NCBI RefSeq assembly: GCF_002999335.1
Contig: NW_020312772.1
Coordinates: 62,001-126,000, forward strand
Direction: 5' to 3'
DNA from: Cyclospora cayetanensis
Lineage: Eukaryota > Apicomplexa > Conoidasida > Eucoccidiorida > Eimeriidae
DNA length: 64,000 nucleotides
Part shown: positions 1 to 10,788 of the stretch, in pieces
Layout of the letters: each line of letters begins with the position of its first letter
Position numbering within the stretch: the first letter of the stretch is position 1
Program-made: the position numbers and the translations under genes
The notes under the pieces: model-generated
What the model saw: the letters and a program-made list of their open reading frames with translations, nothing else
Databases searched by the model: none
What the model was told of the DNA's origin: nothing

Positions 1-145
1 GCTGAAGGGCCTCGGCGAGGCTCGGGAAATAGAGCTGCATCTGAAGTATGGCGATAAAGTTTCAAGTTTTGTTAAAGTGAAGCAGACGTAAGGCACGCAT
101 TTAAAGGGCTGGGATTCATAGATGCAGAGAAATATCTTTGCGAAC

Positions 146-999
146 CTGCAGCAACCTCAAGAACATCCCCTTTGGCCTGCTGTATCAACTCCTTCCGCCA
201 CCTACCTATACCCATGAGCTGCACTCCATACACAAATGCATCGGCACAGCCAGATACATATACATACAGAGAGAATGACATAGACCAACAAAAAGCGCAT
301 GCACAGACAGTTATACACACACAGATACACAGACAATTATACACACATAGACATAGATCCATACACACAGACAGTTATACACACATAGACACACAGACAC
401 TTATACACACACAGACACACACAGACACTTATACACACACAGAGACAAACAGACAGAGACGCACACAGAGACATATAGACACAGACACACAGACAGTTAT
501 ACACACATTCACATACTCGAAACCGCACAAAGGGGATGATGAGAGGGGTTGGTGCTGCGGAAAGCATGCGAAATCAGCGGCCAGTGAGCTAAGGCTTCGG
601 TGGGTAAGACGAGGGTGTGTGTGGGAATTGAGGATCAGGCCTGACGATTTCCTGGAAGAAGACCTCTCTGTCCCAGCCTCCAGCCTTTGTTGCGAAAATA
701 CGACGACGTTCTGCCTCTGACAGCGCACCACACCTGACTGTGTCACGACAGGGTGCAAGCGGCACGAGAAAAAGCGTGACTGACTGCACAGCCACAGCAA
801 TACAGCGTTGCGCGGCAGCGCTGCCGCAGCAGAGGAGACTCCTTGGCAGTCCAACTAGCGTGCCAGCTAGCTGACCTGTAGGAAGGGCCTCCTCAGCAGG
901 CGGAGGCGCAGATGCAACTCGATAAGTAAAGCCCATAAATGCAGAGGCACAAAATACGGAAGCCCCCGCCACTAAGCGCAGGCTGTGGTTTCGCAGCAT
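146..999 (-). CDS. OMS1-like SAM-dependent methyltransferase, N-terminal part (continues off left edge)
   Basis: Two exons are visible. Exon 1 runs 999-646 from a real ATG and gives 118 codons. It begins with a hydrophobic segment (LVAGASVFCASAFMGFTY) that could anchor the protein or target it to mitochondria, and later has ALSEAERRRIFATKAGGWD, like the conserved entry helix of OMS1/UbiE-type enzymes. Its donor is GAAATC|GTCAGG. Exon 2 runs 218-146, enters in phase 0 and reads MGIGRWRKELIQQ followed by GDVLEVAAG. The latter matches SAM-binding motif I (VLEVAAGTGRN), with the remaining Gly-rich part expected in the next exon after a phase-1 donor (GCAG|GTTCGC). That exon was not found and may lie outside the window. 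The family methylates small molecules or proteins; yeast OMS1 is an inner-membrane mitochondrial protein. The substrate here is unknown. Confidence 0.6.
296..512. repeat. CA-rich degenerate tandem repeat
   Basis: Repeats built from ACACAGACA and TTATACACACA units lie wholly inside the intron between the two methyltransferase exons (645-219). All reading frames stay open for long stretches, which creates spurious coding potential. Confidence 0.85.
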
Positions 1000-2223
1000 T
1001 GCCTACAACGCAAACACACCCCGACACACTACACTGTGTGAAAAATCCCTTCTCTTGAGCCTGGCTGTTAGCCGAGGAGTTGAGTGCTGCGCTCTGCCTC
1101 TAGGCTTCCAAAAAAGGGCTCATTGCTGTGAGGGGGCTGCTGCAGGAGCTGAAAGAAGCATCTTGCGGCATGAAGTTGCATTCGAAAACACACACTGCCC
1201 TTTGTATCGCGCGCGGAATCCGAGAGTTCCCTGGCGAAGGCGAGAAACACAACCCCACTGCTTTGCCTGACGGCCAGGGATTGACGCTTTTCTGTCGAGA
1301 GCCCTGAAGGGCGCTTGGAGGTGAAAGAGATTTTTACCTAGCGCCAAGAACTCTTCTTAGAAGTTGAGGTGCCAGCCTTGACAGTCTAACGATGCGCTAA
1401 AAATGCACCTTGTCGCTGTACAAAAAACGCCGTGCCTCAATTATTCGATACCCTTCACCCCAAGCGAGTACCCCATGAACCTCATGGCGAATATCGAAAT
1501 CCGCATGCAGAACCCGCCCCCTGCCCTTTGCAACCAACTCGCATGACCGCTTTACTGCTCAAATATATATTTAGGAACAATAACTGACAAAAACAAGGGG
1601 ATCAACAACGTTAATTCATTCTCTAGACAACACGTCGGGGGGCCCCCCGGCGACACCCATATGTTCTGGGGGCCCTTCAAGGGCCCCTCCGGGGTAGGCT
1701 TGCCAAGTTCGTAAGAACGTGCCAAGATTAGTAACGGCCGTTATGCGCAAAAGGGTTGCCTCTTCCACAGCAAAAAACATCTTTAGCTTTCCCACGCACT
1801 CGCCGTGGAGGGAAATCGATGGGGTGTATGCGGAACTGCAGGCTAGAGTAGCGCTTAGGCCCCGAACCGTGAGGCTCTCCACAAGAAAGAGTGCAGGCAG
1901 TCGTACGAGACACGAGACCCACTTCTGCTAAAACTGTTGAAGATCAAGAGATTCGGATCTGAGCTTTAAGAAGGGATCCCGTGTCGCTCACCAAACCGTA
2001 TCGATAGGCATGCATACTAACTCCATGTGGCGTTTAATCTACCTATTTAGTATTATTTACGAACGGATACTGTTCTAGACCATTTGGAGTGCGTATCCGT
2101 GGAGAAATATACGCATATAAACGGCATGTACCTCGAGACTTCCTACACGCGTTCCCGCTAATGATGTGAACACGCACAAGCATACATACGCACTGCTGCT
2201 CATATATATGTAGGCCTGTTTAA
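1000..2223. other. Intergenic gap between methyltransferase and RFC1
   Basis: It should hold the methyltransferase promoter and the RFC1 3' flank, as both genes are on the minus strand. Nothing coding was recognised. At 1633-1700 a GC-rich cluster of GGGGGCCC-type palindromes can fold into short hairpins. No TATA-like or other promoter element can be assigned with confidence. Confidence 0.5.
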
Positions 2224-5200
2224 TTAGGCCGTACGCTTTCCCCCCCTTTTGCTTGCCGTCCCCTTCGGACAAGAGGCCTTTGTCTTGGGGGCCCCCCTGG
2301 GCGTCCCCTTTTTAGGGGCCCCCCTCTGACCTGCCCCAGCCTTTCCCCCTCCCCGGCTGCTGGCGAGAGGCCCCCGTTTCTTGGCTGGCTGCGCTGAGGA
2401 TTCTTCTGTGTCTGAAGAGGAAATGCTGGAAGATTCAGCTGGTTCGTCTCCTTCCAGAACCTGCGCAAGCACACTTCGCAGCATTTCAGGATTTGTGGTG
2501 GGTAGCTGCTTGAAGCTCATTTGGCCAAACTTCCATGGATCTCATGGATAAGCACATGTGCATGCACGCATCCACATAGGCATGTTTTTTTAAGCACGAA
2601 AAGTGCATATATATTTGTATACATAGACGCCAGGATGGCATACGTAGCGCTGCGTTCAAGTTGAAACTAGAGGGAGACAGAAGAGCAGGCAGATTCACAA
2701 AGTGGGAAAATGAAGAGGCGCCACCTCCAGGGAGTGAAATCAAAGGTCAGCCTGTGTAGCATATATCACCTCTTTAAGAGACTGCGTCCTATTTTTGGAT
2801 TTTGAGCAGTGTATTTGCGTCTGCTGCTGCAGCAGCGAGGAGCAAAGCCGCGTGAATGCCGCCTTCGACTTGCTCTCGACGGATTCATACAATCGCGCCT
2901 AAAATGTGGGAGAAGAGATGCCAAGACGTCTCAGTATTAGCAGCAGACAGAGAGAAAGAGAGAGCAGCTAATCTGCCCTTGAGCATGTCGGTGCACCAAA
3001 TGCGGTCTATAGTTGCGGAAAAGGGGATTTTTTCCTTGCGCCTTCCCCCCCTCCCCCCGCTTCGTCCATTTCCACACTCTACAACCTAAAGCCTCACCTG
3101 TTTCCTGAGCATAAGCGATTGCATATGATCCACTAAGTGCTCCCTCCTTAGCCCATATGTACTCAAACGCTCTACAGTGGCCTTAGGATCTCCGCCACAA
3201 GCCAAAGGAGCGACAGCCTGCAAACACGACCCCCCCTAGAAGCAAAGCCGCTGAGAAGAGCCAGTCAAGCTGATCAGAAGGAGCTGCAACATCGCGCTGA
3301 AGGGTACAACTGTGCAGCGCAGGCAACCGTAAACAGAGGGGAAAAGGCTTGCCATGGCATAGAGGGCATCGAGGTAGCCTGAAAGCTTGAGTGCCCCTAT
3401 ACTCGAGCCGCTGGTTGGAATCTTCAGAAGGTTGAGCAGCAACTCGGAGAAAAGGCGTCGGTTTTTGGATTGGGTACTGCAGAAGCGAAGTAGCGAGTGG
3501 AGTGTATATACACACAATAAACGTTTTGTGCGAACAGTTACGGCGTCCACAGCTCGCACACGAACACATGGATTGCAACTCCCTCAGAATACCAATACAT
3601 ACATGCGTGTGTATTGCAACTGAATACGACAGACGAGGAGGAAGGAAGTGCTCTGGGGTATGTGCACCGAAGGAAACGGACAGACACCGGACGGTGATGC
3701 AAAACTGTGCGGTATGCGCGTGTGATCGACGAGAAGATGCATGCAGACACGAGCAAGTTGCGTGCAAGTGGAAAAAGCCCCAGTGACTCAGAGGTGTGCC
3801 TGCGTTGTTTTGTGTCTAGGAGGCCTTAAGAGAGCAGCGCGCCAGAAGAATTTCTCGAGGAGGGGGTCGATTCACGACTCTGGGGGAAGCTTTCTCTGGA
3901 CTGGTGTTTCTCGTGTACTATGTATGCCCTTTTTCCACACCTGTTTCGTCCAAGCCAGGAAGGAAAGTTCACTCTGGGGATAAAGCCTCCAACCTTGTGA
4001 ACCTAAGAGAAGGACATCAGGAGAAGGCATGCAGCATTCGTGGTCGCAAAGGCAGGATTGTAGTGAAGCGGGATCGGCGGTTCCTAAACAGCGTCGCGTT
4101 GAGATGAAACTTGCGACATGAAGGTGATGATAGATGTCTCCTATTTGCTTCCAAGAAGTTGGCGGATGCACATATATGCCTCCCCCTCCCCCCTTCCTTC
4201 CCTACGAGTGCACATAGGCGACCTGTTGCTCTGGCGTAAGCAGCAGACTCTCACCTCCGCGGGAACGTCCACGCAACAGAAAGCTGCCATAGTCGGGAGC
4301 AAAGACCACTCCTGGTTCTGCAGACACAGAGATGCCCCCCCTCACACATATATTAACGAGCAGCTTCCGCAGCTGTGAAAATGCCACCATCAAGAGGCCC
4401 TCCACTCCAAGTTGTCACCTCCACGTTCGCAGTGACACCGCAACTCGACACCCTCCGCCTGCCCCTCGCTCATACCCCGTTCGTTCACCACGTTTATGTA
4501 CTCACGGATCTAAGGACTGCATTTGCTCTGTCTGCCAGGCACAAAGCACGTGATGCCTTCGCGCTGCTCTCTAGAGCACACAGTTCTGGTGAGGGAGCAG
4601 TCCCCAAAGTGCCATGGGAATCCCAAGAATGCAAAGAAGACGTGTTCCCTAGTTGCTGGTGCAGCCCTTGGCCTATGGCAGTCAAGTAATTTTCCTGTGA
4701 AACGGATCGCAGGCATGGCGTGCACGCACAAATATATTCATACATATTAATATGTGTATTACGTATTCATGTATTACGATTTATGGGAACGCAAATGTAT
4801 ATACACCTTGAAGTTGATGTGTCTTAATTTATTAATTTTTATGGGAACGCAGATGTATATACACCTTGAAGTTGATATGTCTTAATTTATTACTACTTAT
4901 GGGAATGCAAATGCATATACACCTTGAAGTTTATGTGTCTTAATTTATTACTACTTATGGGAATGCAAATGCATATACACCTTGAAGTTGATGTGTCTTA
5001 ATTTATTAATTTTTATGGGAATGCAAATGCATATACATATATGCAAATGTATATACACCCTGACGTTTATGTGGACCAATCCAAACAATTAAGAGCTCAA
5101 GAGCTCCTACGCCTTCTACAGGCCTCCGTCCCCCCCCCTCCCTAGACGTTTGAACTTCATGGTACCTGAATGAGGAGGGGGAGCATGTCATAATCTACGA

Positions 5201-8200
5201 AAAACATATCCACCTTTTCCCATAGCTTCATTTTGCTGCCAGTGCGGCTGTCGAGCAGCAGCTTGCAGCACTCGAAGGGGCCCAACGTCACCTGCAGAGA
5301 CACAGCAAAACTCCCTGCCGCACCTGAGACTCGGTAGGGGGGTTTTACTTCGCAAACAAGCAGAAATTTCAGACACACCTCCTCCAACGCACAATGCCGC
5401 ATATAAGAAGCAACCACGCGCGACAAAAATCCGCCGCTTAAGGGGCCTAGGAGTCTAAATTACTTGAGCGTCCTTCCCAGCAGAAAGTGCAGCTCCGCCT
5501 AACTTTCGGTGTCGCATCTGTGTCGCAAGCAGCTGCAGCTGTCCAACACACTGACGCATGTCTCCCCCTGCAAGGCACAAATCAGAAACTCTCCTTCCTT
5601 GACGTCCAGCAGGGAGGGCGCAACACAAGCCTCTCCGTGGGCTGTGTTCTACCCCGCAACCCCTCCTCACGCATTAGATCCTAGATAGCTTGGAAACGAA
5701 GCTTCAAAAGGCAGCTGCCATGCAATGCAGTGCTTAGTGAGAAGGAGCGCCTCAAGTATCGAGGAGGAGGCACGAACACACGCACACACCCATGAATACG
5801 CGCAGTGCAATGCAGCACAAACACACGTTCTTACCTGAAATCTCAGCAATCCTGGAAAGCGTCTCGTCGGAAACAACGAGGTCCTCCGCCGCCGCAATTT
5901 GCTGCATGCGAGCTCTGAGAAGTGCAAGTGTCGGCTTTTCGAATCGGAGATCCAAACATCGGCTAGCAATAGTCCTCACCTAAAACGAGCAACGCGCATC
6001 GTTTGCTTCTCCCCTTACCTCAGCGAGAATCCTTAGAGGGCAGATCAAGGACCTTCCTTCCCTTCCCCTTCCCCCTCCTTTTGATGCCCTTTTTGACTTT
6101 CTTCCCCTCCTACCTTGGTGCTCATTCGATCATTGCACACGCAAATGATAGGTATCCGAGTCGTGTCTATCAGCTTCAGCATTGCCTGAGATCCCCCCCT
6201 GTCTCCTCCACTAAGGCCGTCAACCTCATCCAATAGGAGGCACGGAAATTTGCCTTCCCCATGTGCTGCTGCAGCGCCTGAGGCAGTAGGCGTTGTTTTG
6301 CCGTTCTTGTCGAGCTTGAAGAAGTTGACTGTTACGCCGCCAGTCACTAAGTCTTGCAGCTCTGCAAAAAAACAAGAGCATGCGCTTTCAGAGCTCGTCT
6401 AGAGGATTTGCGCATGAAGGGGGACAAACAAATGCCTCTTTTCCCCCTCTCCCCCTCCAGAAAACACCCCACACGAGCCCGCGCAAATCGCAAGCAGCGA
6501 TTGCCTCGCACGATTTTGTCGCAGCCTCCCATGCTGCATGCCCTCCTTCCCCTTGCCAGACTCCTGGGTAGAGACACCCACCTTCTATATGCGCCTTATT
6601 TCGCGAATCTGAGGCATTGAATTCCAACAACTGAAAGCCATATCGCCGTGCCGCTACTGCCGCTGCAGTCGTCTTCCCAATGCCTGGAGGGCCACTCAGC
6701 AGGCATGCACGGGCATTCATATTGAGAGTAGGCTGCAACAAAAGAAAGAAAGCAGCACAAGTGGGCATTCATATTGAGAGAAGGAGACTGCAACAAAAGA
6801 AAGAAAGCAGCACAAGTGGGCATTCATATTGAGAGAGAAGGAGGCTGCAACAAAAGAGAGAAAGCAGCACAAGTGGGCATTCATATTGAGAGAGAAGGAG
6901 GCTGCAACAAAAGAAAGAAAGCAGCACAAGTGGGCATTCATATTGAGAGAAGGAGGCTGCAACAAAAGAAAGAAAGCAGCACAGGTGGGCATTCATATTG
7001 AGAGAGAAGGAGGCTGCAACAAAAGAAAGAAAGCAGCACAAGTGGGCATTCATATTGAGAGAAGGAGGCTGCAACAAAAGAAAGAAAGCAGCACAAGTGG
7101 GCATTCATATTGAGAGAGAAGGAGGCTGCAACAAAAGAGAGAAAGCAAGCAACAGGCAGCATGCATTGCACAAACGGAAGCCTATCGAAGAAGATCGAAT
7201 CAACACCCCCGTAAGAAAAATGACAGAGGGGCACTGCGTATTGCACAAACTCGAAGAATTTTCGCAATGCGCAGGTGACACCACAGATTTCTTGACAGGC
7301 CACAAGGAAACGGAGGGATTATAGATAGAGAAAGAGAGACAGACAGAGAGAAAGAGACAGAGAAAGAGAGACAGAGAAAGAGAGAGAGACAGAGAAAGAG
7401 AGACAGACAGAGAGAAAGAGACAGAGAAAGAGAGACAGAGAGAAAGAGACAGAGAAAGAGAGACAGACAGAGAGAAAGAGACAGAGAAAGAGAGACAGAC
7501 AGAGAGAAAGAGACAGAGAAAGAGAGACGGACAGAGAGAAAGAGACAGAGAAAGAGAGACAGTCCAATATACACACAAAAAGACAGTCTGCCACACTGGA
7601 GAACTGATAGCGGGAATCTTCATAATCTTAGATGGTTCAGAGCCGTGAAATTTCCACATACCGGAAACATCCCGCTTGCAAAGCTTCCCGAAGAAAAACG
7701 CGGCCTAAGATTTTCTTTTTTTTTACCTGGATAGCAGAGAAAGTGAAGATGCAACATGAAGTGCCCCTTGAACGTGCCGAACTATGAATACACTAATTTT
7801 CGCCTTTTAATAGTCGATTAAAGAGTGAGTCGGATCCCACTGTCCTTCCCTTCCTTCCTTCTTATTCCCTTTCTTTCTCCCTCATTCGCTTTCTGCCTCA
7901 TTTCCTCCCTCCTTCCCTTTCTTCCTTCCCTCATCGTTTTCTCCCTCCTTCATTTCTTCCCTCCTTCCTTCCCTTCTGCATCTCCTTCATCACCCCTTCC
8001 TTCCCAACTTCCCTCCTTCCTTCCCAACTTCCCTCCTTCCTTCCCAACTTCCCTCCTTCCTTCCCAACTTCCCTCCTTCCTTCCCAACTTCCCTCCTTCC
8101 TTCCCAACTTCCCTCCTTCCTTCCCTCTCCTTTCTTGGGGGGCTGAAGTGTATATCGAGGATTTACCCTTGATGCAGACGTCGTGCCAATCCCTTAGCCA

Positions 8201-10496
8201 CTGCAGAAGAAGCTGGAAAGGCCCCTCGTTGCCTACGAACTCCTCGGGTGTCTGTGGACGATACTTCTCTGCCCACACTGACCATCTGCTGTCTTGGACT
8301 TGAAGTGCAGCTGCTGCTGGCAAGGATGGAAGCGCTGCTGCCGATGCAGCTCGATTCGCTGCTGCAGGGGCAGCTTTTTCTGCTGCAGACTTCAGAGGCG
8401 CAGAGGATGCTGCATGCGCCACCCCCCCCAACATCTCTAAGAACTCCTCCTCACGGATTATGCGAATGTTGCCTCCCTTCTGCTGCAGCTCAGTAGCCTT
8501 TCGATGTTTCATCCCCGACTCCACGGGCCGGCCGTCTTCCAACTCAGCCCCCACTACCAAATAGTTCGTCTTTCCAGACACCTGCGCATGCATCTCACAC
8601 CTTCTACTCCTATGCCACGCGAGTTATTCTTCCCCCCTTCCTCCTTGTTGCCAGCAGCCACGGAAGGCAGGCAAGCAAGCAGAAAGACAGACAGACATGC
8701 AAGCAGAAAGATAGACAGACATGCAAGCAGAAAGATAGACAGACATGCAAGCAGAAAGACAGACAGACATGCAAGCAGAAAGACAGACAGACATGCAAGC
8801 AGAAAGACAGACAGACATGCAAGCAGAAAGGCAGACAGACATGCAAGCAGAAAGACAGACAGACATGCAAGCAGAAAGACAGACATTTCCTACTCCCTAC
8901 TCCGTGACAGCCCTCTGAGCCTGCTGATAAAACAAAGTGTGCCTTCCAGACTAACTACTGCAAAAGCGACCTTGACAAGTGTCGAAGCTCCCAGCCAGCC
9001 GTAAAACAACCCGTCAACTCCAACCAACCAACCAACCCCCTCAGAAACACAACACACACAGGTGCTCCTCCCCTCTAAGGCGAGCTTGCGACTCCCCGCC
9101 TCCCCCCAAGGAAGCCAATATCAAAATAACAGACTCTCCAAACAGCTTGCAGCACAGCCTCTCTCTCGCATGGCCTCCCCAAAGGTCAAACTACGCCTCA
9201 GCGCAAACCTTACCGCAGTCGTAACAGAACCGCCTGCTGCAACGATTCGTTCCGCTGCAACTTCTCTAGGCATCTGCTTCAAGACTCCCGTCAAGACAAG
9301 CTTCATACCAGCCAGTGGCTTGTCGCTTGTGCTATTGCTGCTGCTGCTAGTATTGCTGCTGCACAGCTTCTTGCTTTGGAGGCGCTTCGGAGACTTCGGG
9401 GCTGGTGCCGCTGCTTGCATGCTCCTGTCATCTGCAACTGAGAGTCTGCGCTTTCGAATCTTCGGAGAATGCAGATCTTCCCGAACATCTGCTACCACAC
9501 AAAGCCACATACTCTGAGCCTCATACAGGGAAGTTTCCGTCTGCCACGCCTCAAGACCTACACACTCACGACGCCTCTTGCCGACTAGACACCCAACCCC
9601 TCCAACCCTACAGATATATATATATATATATATAGATATATATGCATACAATAATGCGTAAATATATATGTATATAATACATGCATTTATGCACAGATAT
9701 GAGCGCTTACCCTCCTTCTTGTCCGTGCAAGGCTCTTCATCAACCTGTATATCTTCTACAGAAGTAGCCTGCTGCTCTGTCTGTACAGCCTTCTTTGCAG
9801 TGTCTTCTTCCTGCCCCTTCAACGCAGCAGTGGCAGCAGGGGCTGGTGGTGCTTTGGCGTCAGAAGGTGTTTTCTTCTTGTGTTTTTGCAGCTCCTTTGT
9901 AGCTGCAGCGGCAAAGAATGAATCCACGTCCACCTCGATCCTTTGGGAAGCGTTCTTCTTCTGCTGCTCCGCGTTTGGGAGAGCAGCAGCACCAGCATTG
10001 CCACACCCACCACTAGAAGGCGTCGACTTGAGAAACTTATCGAGGGTGACTGCTGGGGCGGTAGAGCCTTTTCCCCGTCGGATTCTCGGCTGTTCCTCCT
10101 CGCTCTCAGACTCCCCTGGCTCCAGTACAACGCAACGCGTGCCCTTGAAGCCTTTTCGCTGCTTCTGCGTCTGCGGATGCTGCTGATTGCTCTTCTTGCC
10201 GCTGCCGCCGCCAGTATTTTCACTCTGCGGGAGGCTCTCCACCTCTGCACACTCCTCGTCGCTGTCCGATACCACCACTCGGCGTAGGCGTCCACCCCTG
10301 CACGACAAGAGAGCGAAACAGCAAAGGCATCAAAATTTTCCCCGCCCAAGTGTTTTACAGCACCAACACCCGCATAAAAACAAAGCATACTTCCTTGCGG
10401 CAGAGGCAGTCTTGGGGGGGCTCAAAGTCTCCTCCTCGCTGCTACTGGTGCCATCAGACTCCTCTTGGTGGGCTTCACTCTTCTCGCTGTCGCTGC

Positions 10497-10528
<32 letters not shown>

Positions 10529-10788
10529 TTAGGCCTGGGTGTCACCTTGGAACGACCCCGCTTCTCGGGGGCCTCTCCACGGCGATGTCTGGAGGATTTC
10601 GCTGCAGCCACTGGTGCTGACTTCCTCCGTTCTGGCTGTGCCGCAGACGCAGTCGCCTTTCGAGGGCTGTGTGAAGCACGGGCTTTGCTGCTCTTGCTGC
10701 CCTTGTTGCTGAGCGACGCATTGCTGAACTCCTTCCCCTGACTGGTCGTGAAACCCTCAGGGGCAAAGAAGCTGCGAATATCCGCCAT
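2224..10788 (-). CDS. RFC1: Replication factor C large subunit (RFC1), at least 15 exons
   Basis: RFC1 is the ATPase subunit of the clamp loader that opens PCNA at primer ends in the nucleus. The ATG is at 10788, and MADIRSFF matches the MDIRKFF-type PIP-like N-terminus of the family. Exons: 10788-10391, 10297-9711, 9488-9214, 8581-8167, 6732-6582, 6361-6114, 5979-5835, 5567-5464, 5291-5166, 4694-4506, 4317-4255, an unresolved one near 4180-4030, 3217-3098, 2898-2770, 2505-2224. Landmarks in order: Ser/Lys-rich tail; BRCT (LAGMKLVLTGVLKQMP to SGKTNYLVVGAELEDGRP); box II (WAEKYRPQTPEEFVGNEG); Walker A (SGPPGIGKTT); NASDSRNKAHIE; Walker B (LLLDEVDGL); sensor-1 ICVCNDRMSTK; SRC-like TIASRCLDLRFEKP; C-terminal helices (EWSLLPTMAAF, KSKAAFTRL); basic Ser/Lys tail. 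Two joins are unsolved: the phase from exon 4 (phase 1) to exon 5 (phase 0), which suggests a missed small exon, and the exon near 4.1 kb. Confidence 0.95.
4776..5060. repeat. About 60-bp tandem repeat, roughly five copies
   Basis: The AT-rich unit contains ATGGGAATGCAAATGCATAT, then CACCTTGAAGTTGATGTGTC, then an AATTTATTA tract. Copies differ by a few bases. It lies in the RFC1 intron between exons 5291-5166 and 4694-4506. Confidence 0.9.
6717..7150. repeat. 52-57-bp tandem repeat (8 copies) that duplicates an RFC1 splice acceptor
   Basis: Read on the minus strand, each unit holds a polypyrimidine tract and acceptor (TGCTTTCTTTCTTTTGTTGCAG in all but a base or two) followed by a copy of the start of the next exon (CTCTCAATATGAATGCCC). 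The last copy on the minus strand is the real edge of the Walker-A exon at 6732. The other seven are upstream decoys. Confidence 0.9.
7325..7562. repeat. Polypurine GA-rich tract (AGACAGAGAAAGAGAG units)
   Basis: About 240 bp of almost pure purine on the plus strand, within RFC1 intron 4. The opposite strand reads as Ser/Leu low complexity in every frame and is not coding. Confidence 0.9.
7840..8130. repeat. Polypyrimidine tract with six copies of a 20-bp unit
   Basis: Pyrimidine-rich CTTCCTTCC sequence leads into six near-identical copies of CCCAACTTCCCTCCTTCCTT at about 7998-8124. It is in the same RFC1 intron as the GA tract and close to the donor of the exon ending at 8167. Confidence 0.9.
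8672..8885. repeat. 24-bp tandem repeat, about nine copies
   Basis: The unit is AGACAGACAGACATGCAAGC followed by AGAA, with few substitutions. It lies in the RFC1 intron between exons 9488-9214 and 8581-8167, which splits the BRCT domain. Confidence 0.9.
9610..9680. repeat. TA-rich microsatellite
   Basis: An (AT)n run followed by TATATATGTATATAATACATG in the RFC1 intron between exons 10297-9711 and 9488-9214. Confidence 0.8.
10494..10531. repeat. CTG/CAG run coding for Ser in RFC1 exon 1
   Basis: Uninterrupted (GCTGCT)n on the plus strand is read on the minus strand as AGC codons, giving a poly-Ser patch within the acidic Ser-rich N-terminal tail of RFC1. Confidence 0.85.

Noticed and set aside
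2..91. Plus-strand frame ending in FVKVKQT then stop at the left edge, as the 3' end of another gene
   Set aside because: Only 29 codons are visible, with no recognised motif, and it lies where the minus-strand methyltransferase intron or next exon is expected.
7105..7660. Long minus-strand Ser/Leu frame over the GA repeat
   Set aside because: It is a direct translation of the polypurine array, lies within an RFC1 intron and has no splice link to either flanking exon.
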